A stretch of DNA of 14,524 nt from positions 1 to 14,524 of the forward strand of contig CAWULT010000116.1 of NCBI GenBank assembly GCA_963923455.1, in the 5' to 3' direction. A model generated the notes under the pieces. The model was not told the origin of the DNA. It did not search any database and saw only the letters and a list, made by a program, of their open reading frames with translations. The position numbers were made by a program, and so were the translations under genes. This document shows positions 7,339-14,058 of the stretch, piece after piece. The stretch's first letter is position 1. Every line of letters starts with the position of its first letter. Source of the stretch: CAWULT01 sp963923455. GTDB lineage: Bacteria > Acidobacteriota > Vicinamibacteria > Vicinamibacterales > UBA2999.

Positions 7339-8147
7339 GCCGGCCCCTCCGGCTCGTAGAACGCAAACGCGCCGTAACCCACGACGCGGTCGTGCGGGCC
7401 GGCCGTGTCGCCCGAGTTGCGCAGGTCGAGCGCCTCGGCGCGCAGGCCGCGTCGTTTCGCCGTCACCAGCAGCCCGTTGATGGGCGTGGCCCCGCAGGCC
7501 TGATCGTGCGTCAGGGACGCGTCGAGCGCCTCGATCTGCGCCGCCGTGCCGGCGTCCAGCCGCCGGGCCTCGTCCCAGTCGTGATAGTGCGAGAGGTCGC
7601 TGCTGACGAGCACCAGCGTTGCGGCATCGCCCCACAACGCGTCGAGCACGTCCGCGACCGATTCGGGCGACGCGTCGCCGACGAGCAGCGGCACCACCTC
7701 CACGTCGCCGAGCACACGCTGCAGGAACGGCAACTGCACCTCGAGGCAGTGTTCGTCTGCGTGCGCGCGGGCGCTGGCAAACACGTGCGTGTTCCGCACA
7801 TCGGCGGCGCGGACGCCGCCGAGCGGCGTGTCGAGCCTCTCGGCGTCGGCGCCGGCCAGCCCTTCGAACCAGACCCGGTGGGCCGGCCCGATCAGCACGA
7901 CGCGCGTGATGTGGCCGGCGGCCGGCGCGAGCGTGGCGTACGCACTGGCGGCGACCGCGCCCGAGTACACGTATCCGGCGTGGGGCACGATCAGGGCCTT
8001 GGGAACCGGGCGATCCGGAGGAGGCGCCGCCTTCGCCGCCGCAACCAGGCCGTCGACGAGCGACCGCAACACGGCGGGGTCGTCGGGGTAGAACGCCCCG
8101 GCAACGGCGGGGCGCCTGGCGCGCGGGCTGGCGGGGATGCGGCTCAT
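7335..8147 (-). CDS. amrB: AmmeMemoRadiSam system protein B (MEMO1 family)
   Basis: The product has 270 residues and covers the whole MEMO domain. Visible motifs in order: PAVAGAFYP (13-21), ALIVPHAGYVYSG (51-63), LIGPAH (85-90), DEHCLEVQLPFLQ (131-143), SSDLSHY (182-188), ACGA (217-220), NSGDTAG (244-250) and GYGAFAF (257-263). The fold is related to class III extradiol dioxygenases. By analogy with human MEMO1, whose metal ligands are two His and one Cys, His56, His90 and Cys218 are the expected metal-binding residues here. The ATG at 8147 follows AGGAG by 8 bases. It is the first gene of the amrB-amrA-amrS operon, and its stop overlaps the amrA start. The metallo-hydrolase gene upstream on the same strand ends 119 bases earlier and is probably a separate unit. 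Confidence 0.95.
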   Translation of the reverse strand: MSRIPASPRARRPAVAGAFYPDDPAVLRSLVDGLVAAAKAAPPPDRPVPKALIVPHAGYVYSGAVAASAYATLAPAAGHITRVVLIGPAHRVWFEGLAGADAERLDTPLGGVRAADVRNTHVFASARAHADEHCLEVQLPFLQRVLGDVEVVPLLVGDASPESVADVLDALWGDAATLVLVSSDLSHYHDWDEARRLDAGTAAQIEALDASLTHDQACGATPINGLLVTAKRRGLRAEALDLRNSGDTAGPHDRVVGYGAFAFYEPEGPA

Positions 8148-8167
8148 CCTTCGAGCTCCTGCATCCC

Positions 8168-8173
8168 AGCATA
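8168..8173 (-). promoter_or_regulatory. Possible -10 element for the amr operon
   Basis: The minus strand reads TATGCT (four of six consensus matches). It would start transcription near 8161, giving a leader of about 14 bases before the amrB ATG, just enough for its ribosome-binding site. No -35 match is visible. Confidence 0.3.
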
Positions 8174-8237
8174 CGGCCAGGTGTCGGATCGCGCTCGCGG
8201 CCCGGCGCCGGCCTGGGGGAGTGACGCCGGCGGCGCA

Positions 8238-8258
8238 CGGCCCCCGGCGGCGGGGCCG
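8238..8258 (-). terminator. GC hairpin after the metallo-hydrolase gene
   Basis: CGGCCCC (8238-8244) and GGGGCCG (8252-8258) form a perfect 7-base-pair stem with a 7-base loop, starting about 8 bases beyond the stop of the minus-strand metallo-hydrolase gene (8267-8269) and upstream of amrB. There is no T-run on the minus strand after the stem, so termination is only plausible. Another perfect palindrome, CCGGCGCCGG, lies nearby in the same 119-base gap. Confidence 0.3.
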
Positions 8259-8266
8259 CGCGGAGG

Positions 8267-9196
8267 TCACTTCGGCTGTCTGGCCAGCTCCTGGAACGCG
8301 ATGTTCACGTTGATCACCGCGCGCGAGAGCGGCGTGCCGCCGTATTCCATATCCTTCAGGAGGTTCTCGTGCGTGAACACCGGGAATCTGGGTTTGAGGC
8401 CGGCCGCCACCGCGTCGGCCGTCTGCGCGCCCATGCCCGCCTTCGAGGCGTCGAGGAGCGCCCGGTTGAACGCCGCGTACTCGCGGAAGCCGGCCCACGT
8501 GTTGACGTCGCCGTGGCCCTCGATGACCGTGTCGACACCAGGGATGCCCTTGACGGCCTTCTCGAGCGTGTCCGGCAGCGCAATGACGCTGCCGCCCGCG
8601 TTCGGGTCGATGAGCGGCGCCATCTTCCACGCCATGATGTCGCCGGCGACCATCGCGCGTACCGACGGGAAGACCACGAAGGCGTCGCCGTCGGTGTGGC
8701 CGGCGCCGAACCAGTAGAGGTCGATCCGATCCCGGCCCGTGCCCAGCGAAGCCTTGTCGGTGAACGTCCGGTCCGGCATCACCACAGGGTTCGACGCCAC
8801 CCGCGGGTTGGCGGCCATCCACTTCTTCGTGTTCTCGTGCGTGACCACCTCGACCGCGGCGGGGAAGTAGTCGTTGCTGCCGATGTGGTCCGGGTGCGAG
8901 TGCGTGTTGATGATCGTCGTCACCGGCTTGTCGGTGACAGTACGCACCTGCTTCAGGATGGCCTCGCCGTTGTTGGCGAGCTTGGTGTCGACGAGCACGA
9001 CGCCCGCCTGCGTGACGAAGACGGTCGTGTTGCCGCCCTGCCCGGGGATCACGTAGAGGTTGTTGCGGACGTGCGCGATCGCGCCGGTGGGCGGAATGCG
9101 CGGGCGCTGCGGCGCGGGCGCCTGCTGTTGCGCAGCCACGGCGGCCACGGCCAGGCCCGTCAGAACGATTGCCGTCAGGGTTCGCGCACGCGTCAT
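8267..9196 (-). CDS. Exported metallo-beta-lactamase-fold hydrolase
   Basis: The product has 309 residues with a signal peptide (residues 1-21, ending AAVA), so it should act in the periplasm. The metallo-beta-lactamase fold is complete: NTHSHPDHIG (97-106) supplies His99, His101, Asp103 and His104; AGHTDGD (165-171) supplies His167; Asp186 lies in AGDIMAW; His228 lies in EGHGD. All ligands of a two-metal site are therefore present. The layout resembles periplasmic MBL-fold hydrolases of acidobacteria and of quinoprotein-associated systems, not clinical resistance enzymes; the substrate is unknown. The start at 9196 is fixed by AGGAGG at 9203-9208, six bases upstream. It is transcribed divergently from the permease gene across a 71-base gap. 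A second, variant MBL protein lies at 12488-13534. Confidence 0.93.
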   Translation of the reverse strand: MTRARTLTAIVLTGLAVAAVAAQQQAPAPQRPRIPPTGAIAHVRNNLYVIPGQGGNTTVFVTQAGVVLVDTKLANNGEAILKQVRTVTDKPVTTIINTHSHPDHIGSNDYFPAAVEVVTHENTKKWMAANPRVASNPVVMPDRTFTDKASLGTGRDRIDLYWFGAGHTDGDAFVVFPSVRAMVAGDIMAWKMAPLIDPNAGGSVIALPDTLEKAVKGIPGVDTVIEGHGDVNTWAGFREYAAFNRALLDASKAGMGAQTADAVAAGLKPRFPVFTHENLLKDMEYGGTPLSRAVINVNIAFQELARQPK

Positions 9197-9231
9197 CGAG
9201 ATCCTCCTGAGCCACGCCGGCTCGTCGGCGC

Positions 9232-9254
9232 AGAGTAGCACGGCGTGCTAAGCT
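9232..9254. promoter_or_regulatory. Back-to-back extended -10 elements built on a palindrome
   Basis: TAGCAC (9236-9241), GGC, GTGCTA (9245-9250) is a perfect 6-base inverted repeat in the 71-base gap between divergent genes. Read rightward it gives TGC-TAAGCT (-10 at 9249-9254) for the permease gene. Read leftward it gives TGC-TACTCT (-10 at 9232-9237) for the hydrolase gene. Both have the TG of an extended -10 and the T-A...T frame. It could equally be an operator; the two readings are not exclusive. Confidence 0.4.
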
Positions 9255-9267
9255 CCGCCGCATTCGC

Positions 9268-10680
9268 ATGGCCCAGTCAGGGGTGTCCAGCGTGCCGGGC
9301 CTGCGCCGGGTTCTCGGGGTTCGCGACCTCGCCCTGTTCTACTTCGCCACGACCTTCAGCCTGCGCTGGATCGCGGCCGCCGCCGGCGCGGGCCCGAGCG
9401 CCCTGTCGTTGTGGGTGTTCGCCGCCGCCGCGTTCTTCGTGCCGCTCGCCTTCGCCGTACTGGACCTGTCGGCGAGGCATCCCGAGGAAGGCGGCATCTA
9501 CGTGTGGAGCCGGACGGCCTTCGGTCCCTTTGCCGGGTTCCTCACGGGATGGGCGTACTGGGCCGCGAACCTGCCCTATTTCCCGAGCCTGCTGTACTTC
9601 GGCGCCGCCAACGCGCTGTTCATGGGCGGGCCGGAGACGCAGCAGGCGCTCTCGGGCAGCAGCAGCTACTTCTTCGGCGTGGCGCTGGCCGGCATCGGGC
9701 TCGCCGCCGGCCTCAACATCCTCGGGCTGGGCGTCGGCAAGTGGATCACCAACGCCGGCGGCCTGGCCATCTGGATCGCCGTGAGCTTCCTGCCGCTGGC
9801 CGGCGGGTACTGCTGGTGGCGCTACGGCTCGGCGACCGCGTTTCCGCCGTCGTCGTTCCTGCCGGGCACGACGCTCAAGGACTTCGTCTTTCTCTCGACC
9901 ATCGCCTTCGCGTACGGTGGCCTCGAGGGCGCCTCGACGATGGGCGACGAGATCGCCGAACCGGCGCGCACGGTGCCACGCGCCATTCTGTGGGCCACGG
10001 GGCTCATCACCGGCTTCTACATGGTGGGGACGGCGGCCATCCTGCTGGCGTTGCCCAGGGAGCAGGTCACCGGGCTGCAGGGCTTCATGCAGGCCACGCA
10101 GGCCATCGCGCTCAAGGTCGACGCGCCGTGGCTCGTACCGTTCCTGGCGCTCTGCGTGACCGTGGCCACCTTCGGCGGCGTGGCCGGCTGGTTCGCCGCC
10201 ACGGCGCGGCTGCCGTTCGTGGCCGGCGTCGACGCGCTGCTGCCGCCTGCCTTCGGCCGCGTGCACCCGCGGTGGCACACGCCGCACGTCGCGCTGATCG
10301 TGCAGGCGGTCGCCGCGGTCGGGTTCATCTGGCTCGGGCAGGCGGGCACGTCGGTGCGTGGTGCCTACGAAGCGCTCGTGAGCATGAGCATCATCGTCAA
10401 CTTCGTGCCGTTCCTGTTCATGTTCGCGGCGGTGTTCCGGTTCCAGCGTGAGCCGCTGCCGGCCGGCGCCGTACCCGTGCCCGGCGGCCCGGTCGTGGCG
10501 CGGCTGCTGGCCGTCGTCGGGTTCGTCGTGACGGCACTCGCCATCCTGCTGGCGTGCGTGCCGGGTGACGCCGAGCCCGACAAGGCCCTCGCGGTGATGA
10601 AGATCGTCGGGGCGTCGAGTGCAATCCTGCTGCTCGGCGCCGGGCTCTACTGGTCGCGGTCGGGATCGCGCCGAGGCTGA
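9268..10680 (+). CDS. APC-family amino acid/polyamine permease
   Basis: The product has 470 residues with about 12 membrane helices, the usual size for the amino acid-polyamine-organocation superfamily. EEGGIYVWSRTAFGPFAGFLTGW (73-95 region, key residues Glu74, Gly75, Gly76) is the characteristic cytoplasmic loop and start of helix 3. YGGLEGASTMGDEIAEP (216-232) with Glu220 is the helix 6 region, followed by RTVPRAI. The short unwound motif in helix 1 is not the classic one; residues 35-42 read IAAAAGAG. It should import an amino acid or exchange amino acids/amines across the inner membrane; the substrate is not readable. There is no good ribosome-binding site before the ATG at 9268, and the proposed promoter would leave a leader of about 7 bases, so translation may be nearly leaderless. 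A GTG at 9283 is an alternative start. Its stop lies one base from that of the convergent gene. Confidence 0.92.
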   Translation: MAQSGVSSVPGLRRVLGVRDLALFYFATTFSLRWIAAAAGAGPSALSLWVFAAAAFFVPLAFAVLDLSARHPEEGGIYVWSRTAFGPFAGFLTGWAYWAANLPYFPSLLYFGAANALFMGGPETQQALSGSSSYFFGVALAGIGLAAGLNILGLGVGKWITNAGGLAIWIAVSFLPLAGGYCWWRYGSATAFPPSSFLPGTTLKDFVFLSTIAFAYGGLEGASTMGDEIAEPARTVPRAILWATGLITGFYMVGTAAILLALPREQVTGLQGFMQATQAIALKVDAPWLVPFLALCVTVATFGGVAGWFAATARLPFVAGVDALLPPAFGRVHPRWHTPHVALIVQAVAAVGFIWLGQAGTSVRGAYEALVSMSIIVNFVPFLFMFAAVFRFQREPLPAGAVPVPGGPVVARLLAVVGFVVTALAILLACVPGDAEPDKALAVMKIVGASSAILLLGAGLYWSRSGSRRG

Positions 10681-10681
10681 C

Positions 10682-11626
10682 CTATTGCGGGGGCGCCCCG
10701 CCGCGCCCGCCGGCCGGCGCAATCCCAGGCGGCGGGTTCCCGCAGTCGATCTTGCAGGTGGCCGGCGGCTTGTAGGTGTCCTTGAGCCCCTTGCGGTACT
10801 CCGGATACATCGTGGCCGGCCCGCCGAGCGTGGCGTCGAGCGGGATGCCGCGGTTCTGCGTCAGCTCGTTCACCCACGGGTTCCTGCCGGGCAGGTAGTG
10901 CGGCACGAGCGCCGGGTTCTCGTGCAGGGTCGGCAGTTCCTCGATGGGCTCGCACGCCGTCAGCGGGAACGTCTGGCCGCCCGTGCTCAACCGGAAGATG
11001 TCGGTCAGCACGTACGGCTCGGCCAGGTACACCGGGTCTTCCAGGATGCCGGTGACCGTCAGCAGGTCGCCGTACCGGGTGAAGCGGTAGGTGATGGTGG
11101 CACGGTCGCTGTTGAAGCTGGTGTGGCGCTTGATGTCGCCCATCTTGACGTGGGTCGTCACCGCCACCAGGCTGTTGCCCTCCCACCGACCTGTCGTGAA
11201 GCCGCCGTGCGTGTGGGGCGCGTACTCGGACGGATGCGGCCGGCCGTCCATCCAGATCGTCGTGACGTCGCGGTCGATCCAGCCGTCGATGGTCCAGGCC
11301 ACCAGCTTCTGCGTGATCGGGTCCTGCACGCTCGAGATCCGCAAGCCGAACGGGCCGGTCAACGCGTAGAAGGGCGGGTACATCTGGCACTGCCGCTCGG
11401 TGGCCGAGAGCGCCGCGATGTCGTAGCTGAGGGCCTTGGCCCGGCCGTCGGCGCTCACGGGAATGCCGAGCAGGTCGACCGGCTCGCGCGAGTAGCCGTT
11501 GTCGGTGTCGCCCTCGCGCGACCAGTACCCGGACAGCTCGACCTGCGCGGACGCGGGCGCCGCCGTCAGGAGGCCCAGCGCCGCCATCACGGCGGCCGCG
11601 GTGCGGAGCAGCAGATGTCGTGTCAT
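10682..11626 (-). CDS. Secreted protein of unknown function, third gene of MBL operon
   Basis: The product has 314 residues with a clear signal peptide (1-28, ending APASAQ), so it is periplasmic or secreted. Recognisable segments are LSGYWSREGD (31-40), MDGRPHPSEY (126-135), GRWEGNSLVAVTTHVKMG (146-163), a YLAEPY segment (200-205) and Cys225. The WEGN-L-V-TT core links it to the larger secreted protein at 3584-5017 and, more weakly, to its operon neighbour. A C-terminal tail (about 285-314) has cysteines 291 and 295 and is rich in Gly and Pro. It starts seven bases after the stop of the preceding gene, with only a weak upstream GGTAGG, so it is likely translated by coupling. It is the last gene of a three-gene operon and converges with the permease. 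No catalytic residues can be assigned. Confidence 0.83.
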   Translation of the reverse strand: MTRHLLLRTAAAVMAALGLLTAAPASAQVELSGYWSREGDTDNGYSREPVDLLGIPVSADGRAKALSYDIAALSATERQCQMYPPFYALTGPFGLRISSVQDPITQKLVAWTIDGWIDRDVTTIWMDGRPHPSEYAPHTHGGFTTGRWEGNSLVAVTTHVKMGDIKRHTSFNSDRATITYRFTRYGDLLTVTGILEDPVYLAEPYVLTDIFRLSTGGQTFPLTACEPIEELPTLHENPALVPHYLPGRNPWVNELTQNRGIPLDATLGGPATMYPEYRKGLKDTYKPPATCKIDCGNPPPGIAPAGGRGGAPPQ

Positions 11627-11633
11627 GGCTGGC

Positions 11634-12491
11634 CTACCATCGCGCCGAGCAGGGCGTCGGATCCCACGCGGCGCCGCCGGCTTCCTTCTTGAACGGAATC
11701 GCGACCATGCGGGTCTGGCGCAGGTACTTCGGATCCTCGACGAGCGTCGTGATCGTCAGCCACTGCTCGCCGTTGTCGCGCTTCAACACTTCCCAGTACT
11801 CGGTCAGCACCGTGTCCTCGCTGTACGGCACGCCGTTCTTCCGCAGGTAGCCCGCGCGCAGGTTCGTCGTGACGACCTTCAGCGTGCCGCCGCGGCCGAT
11901 GGCCGGGGGCGGCACGCCGGGCGTCCGCTCGGCCGGGCGAAGGTTCAGCGGCGCGTTGCCGCGCGCGACCTGCCACTCGGCCGCCGAGTCGCCCTGCCAG
12001 CTCCGCGGGGCGCGTCGGGCGCCGGGCTGGCTCTTGAAGCGCAGCAGGCGCGTCTGCGTGCCTGCGTCGGTCTCGACCTTCAGCGTTTCGGCATCCTGCC
12101 AGCTGATGCGCACGCGGCCCGGCACGCTCATCAGCGCCGGGGCGCCGTACGACTTGCACTGTTCGCCCGCCTTCTCGTCCCGGGCCGGGTCCCATGCCTC
12201 GGCCACCTTCCACGCCTCGGCGGTCATGGGGATGCCGCGGTAGTCGCCCTTGGGTGGCGTGATCATCCGCCACCGCCAGTCCTGCGTGACCATCGACACC
12301 CACTGGCCGGTGAGGTCGACCGGCGCCGCGGCCTGCGCCGTGGCCGTCGGCTGCGGGGCGCCCCGCTGCGCGTACAGCGCCGCCGACGGCGCCATGAGTG
12401 CCAGCGCGAAGCCGGCCACGGCGGCGCCGGCACGCACGCCCTGCCGGCGGACGGCGGCGCGGGCGCCGGTGCGGGTTTCGTGGCGGCTCAT
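11634..12491 (-). CDS. Secreted protein of unknown function, second gene of MBL operon
   Basis: The product has 285 residues. It has a long basic N-region (1-21, with several Arg including RR at 15-16), then a hydrophobic core ending ALYAQ at 41, consistent with export. The mature part starts with VDLTGQWVSMVTQDWRWR (58-75), a lipocalin-like opening, then KGDYRGIPMT (81-90). The C-terminal half has GRGGTLKVVTTNLRAGYLRK (199-218), EDTVLTEYWEV (225-235), LVEDPKYL (250-257) and WDPTPC (276-281). That half aligns by eye with the WEGN-TL-V-TTN core of the proteins at 3584-5017 and 10682-11626, although the WEG part has become RGG. Its ATG overlaps the stop of the upstream MBL gene by four bases (ATGA, 12488-12491), so both are translated together. 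Function is unknown. Confidence 0.82.
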   Translation of the reverse strand: MSRHETRTGARAAVRRQGVRAGAAVAGFALALMAPSAALYAQRGAPQPTATAQAAAPVDLTGQWVSMVTQDWRWRMITPPKGDYRGIPMTAEAWKVAEAWDPARDEKAGEQCKSYGAPALMSVPGRVRISWQDAETLKVETDAGTQTRLLRFKSQPGARRAPRSWQGDSAAEWQVARGNAPLNLRPAERTPGVPPPAIGRGGTLKVVTTNLRAGYLRKNGVPYSEDTVLTEYWEVLKRDNGEQWLTITTLVEDPKYLRQTRMVAIPFKKEAGGAAWDPTPCSARW

Positions 12492-13534
12492 CGCGCACCG
12501 CCCTTCCTGGCGGCCAGCTCGCGGTACACCACCTCGACGAACATGTCCGTCGTCCAGGGGCCCGACTCCGCGCCGTACTGGCTGCGATAGCCGAGCGTCG
12601 GGTTGGCGGCCTTGACCTGCTCCAGGGTCTTCCCGTCGTCGATCAGGGCCTGCACGCGATCGCGGATCACCGTGAGGGCGTCGCGATACTCCAGCAGGTC
12701 CAGCTTGTCGTAGACGCGGCCGTGGCCGGGCACGAGCAGCGTCCGATCCGCTTCCCACTGCAGCGGCAGGTTGTAGACGGTCAGATCCATCAGGCGGTTC
12801 AGCGCGTCGATCTCCCCCTGCACGCTGCCGCCGCGCGCCACGTCGATGACCGGGAAGCGCCGCGTGTCGATCAGGTCGCCCGTGGCGATGACGTCGCTGC
12901 GGCGGAAGTAGACGACGGTATCGCCGTCGGTATGCGCCTTCGGCATGTGGATGACCTGGATCCCGTCACCGTTCAGGTACATCGAGTACATCCGGTACTG
13001 GAACGTCTTGGTGGGCCAGAGCGCCGTGGGGAAGGGCGCCGTCTCTCCCGTGGGGGCCGACATCCGCGTCAGGACGTTCTCATGCGCCAGTACGCTGGCC
13101 GCGCCCGCGTTGGTGACCAGGGTGTCACCCAGTCCCGCGCCCGCGGCGAGTGCGCCAGCCAGGATGGTCATGCCGGCCTTGGAAAGCTTCTCGTTGCCCC
13201 CGACGTGGTCGGCGTCCATGCCGGTGTTGATGATGTAGCGGATGGGCCGCGGGGTCAGCCGCCTGATCTCGGCCAGCACGCGATCGGCGGCGTCGGTGGT
13301 GCCCGAGTCCACGAGAATCACGCCCGCCGGCCCGATCTGGACGAGGACGTTCCCGCCCGCGCCGCCGATGACGTAGACGTCCTTCCGCAGCTCGACGACG
13401 GCCAGCGGCCTCGTGCCGTTCGCCGGCTGTTGCTGTGCCACGACCGCCGGTGCGGCCCAGACGGCCAGCACGAGCAGCAGGGCCGCGGCCGACCGGCCTG
13501 CCGCCAGTGTGCCGCGGGTCACGCGTGAGTCCAT
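12488..13534 (-). CDS. Exported metallo-beta-lactamase-fold protein with altered zinc site
   Basis: The product has 348 residues with a signal peptide (1-34, ending VVAQ). The fold is evident from VILVDSG (72-78), PKAHTDGDTVVYF (198-210), VIATGDLID (215-223) and VPGHG (268-272). Where active family members carry HxHxDH, this protein reads G-M-D-A-D-H (105-110): the first His is Gly105 and the second is Asp107, while Asp109 and His110 are kept. His201, Asp220 and His271 are also kept. The second metal site is therefore intact and the first is lost or rebuilt with Asp107. It may bind one metal or have a different activity. The start is supported by GGGAGG at 13539-13544 and a plausible promoter just upstream. 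It heads a three-gene operon with two secreted proteins. Confidence 0.92.
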   Translation of the reverse strand: MDSRVTRGTLAAGRSAAALLLVLAVWAAPAVVAQQQPANGTRPLAVVELRKDVYVIGGAGGNVLVQIGPAGVILVDSGTTDAADRVLAEIRRLTPRPIRYIINTGMDADHVGGNEKLSKAGMTILAGALAAGAGLGDTLVTNAGAASVLAHENVLTRMSAPTGETAPFPTALWPTKTFQYRMYSMYLNGDGIQVIHMPKAHTDGDTVVYFRRSDVIATGDLIDTRRFPVIDVARGGSVQGEIDALNRLMDLTVYNLPLQWEADRTLLVPGHGRVYDKLDLLEYRDALTVIRDRVQALIDDGKTLEQVKAANPTLGYRSQYGAESGPWTTDMFVEVVYRELAARKGGAR

Positions 13535-13553
13535 CGCCCCTCCCGGTGCGCGA

Positions 13554-13583
13554 CTTGTATCAGGGATCGAGGTGCTGCCGCAA
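13554..13583 (-). promoter_or_regulatory. Possible promoter of the variant MBL operon
   Basis: The minus strand reads TTGCGG (13578-13583), an 18-base spacer, and TACAAG (13554-13559), a fair match to the housekeeping sigma-factor consensus. Transcription would start near 13547, leaving about 13 bases before the ATG, enough for the GGGAGG ribosome site. The remaining part of the 191-base gap (13584-13725) holds TTGACC at 13657-13662, a possible -35 for the cupin gene without a convincing -10, and nothing else I can name. Confidence 0.4.
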
Positions 13584-13725
13584 TCGGTCGACGTGAGGAC
13601 TACCCAAGCTGGGGATGCCGCGATTCAGACCGCGCATGCCCCCGCGGAGTGAGGCATTGACCTGCCGTCGTGACCGGTGAGACGCTGGGATCGGACCGCC
13701 GCCGCGCAGCGGCACCGGAGGGGGC

Positions 13726-14058
13726 ATGCACCGCATCCGCCAGGAGGAACTGCCGTGCAGCGGAAGCTCGTTTCAGTTCGTCGGCGCCGAGCAGGGCGGC
13801 ACGAACGTCTCCGTGTTCCTGTTCAACGGACGGAAGGGTTCCGGTCCCGGTCCGCATCGCCATCCCTACGACGAGATCCAGTTCGTCCAGCACGGACGCG
13901 GCCGGTGGAAGGTCGACGGGCTGGAGTTCGAGGGCCGGGCCGGCGACATCTTCGTGATCAAGGCCGGCGAGGTCCACGAATTCACCTGCATCAGCGACGA
14001 GCCGCTGGTGCAGCTCGACGTGCACCTCAGCCCGCGGTTCATCCAGGAGAATCTCTGA
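13726..14058 (+). CDS. Small single-domain cupin
   Basis: The product has 110 residues, a single cupin barrel without signal peptide. Motif 1 gives PGPHRHPYDEIQFVQHGRG (41-59) with metal ligands His44, His46 and Glu50; motif 2, GDIFVIKAGEVHEF (73-86), gives His84. All four usual metal ligands are thus present. Small stand-alone cupins of this type include isomerases, dioxygenases and sugar- or ligand-binding proteins; which applies here cannot be decided. GGAGGGGG at 13717-13724 lies just upstream of the ATG, a close but usable ribosome site. The stop TGA shares its last base with the next gene's ATG (TGATG at 14056-14060), so the two proteins are translationally coupled. Confidence 0.92.
   Translation: MHRIRQEELPCSGSSFQFVGAEQGGTNVSVFLFNGRKGSGPGPHRHPYDEIQFVQHGRGRWKVDGLEFEGRAGDIFVIKAGEVHEFTCISDEPLVQLDVHLSPRFIQENL

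Noticed and set aside
8267..9196. Antibiotic-resistance beta-lactamase
   Set aside because: The fold and metal site match, but the sequence lacks features specific to clinical metallo-beta-lactamases and the fold covers many unrelated hydrolases.
9277..10722. 481-codon minus-strand frame opposite the permease
   Set aside because: Its translation is dominated by Arg, Gly, His and Asp as expected for the antisense of membrane helices; the plus strand is a clear APC permease.
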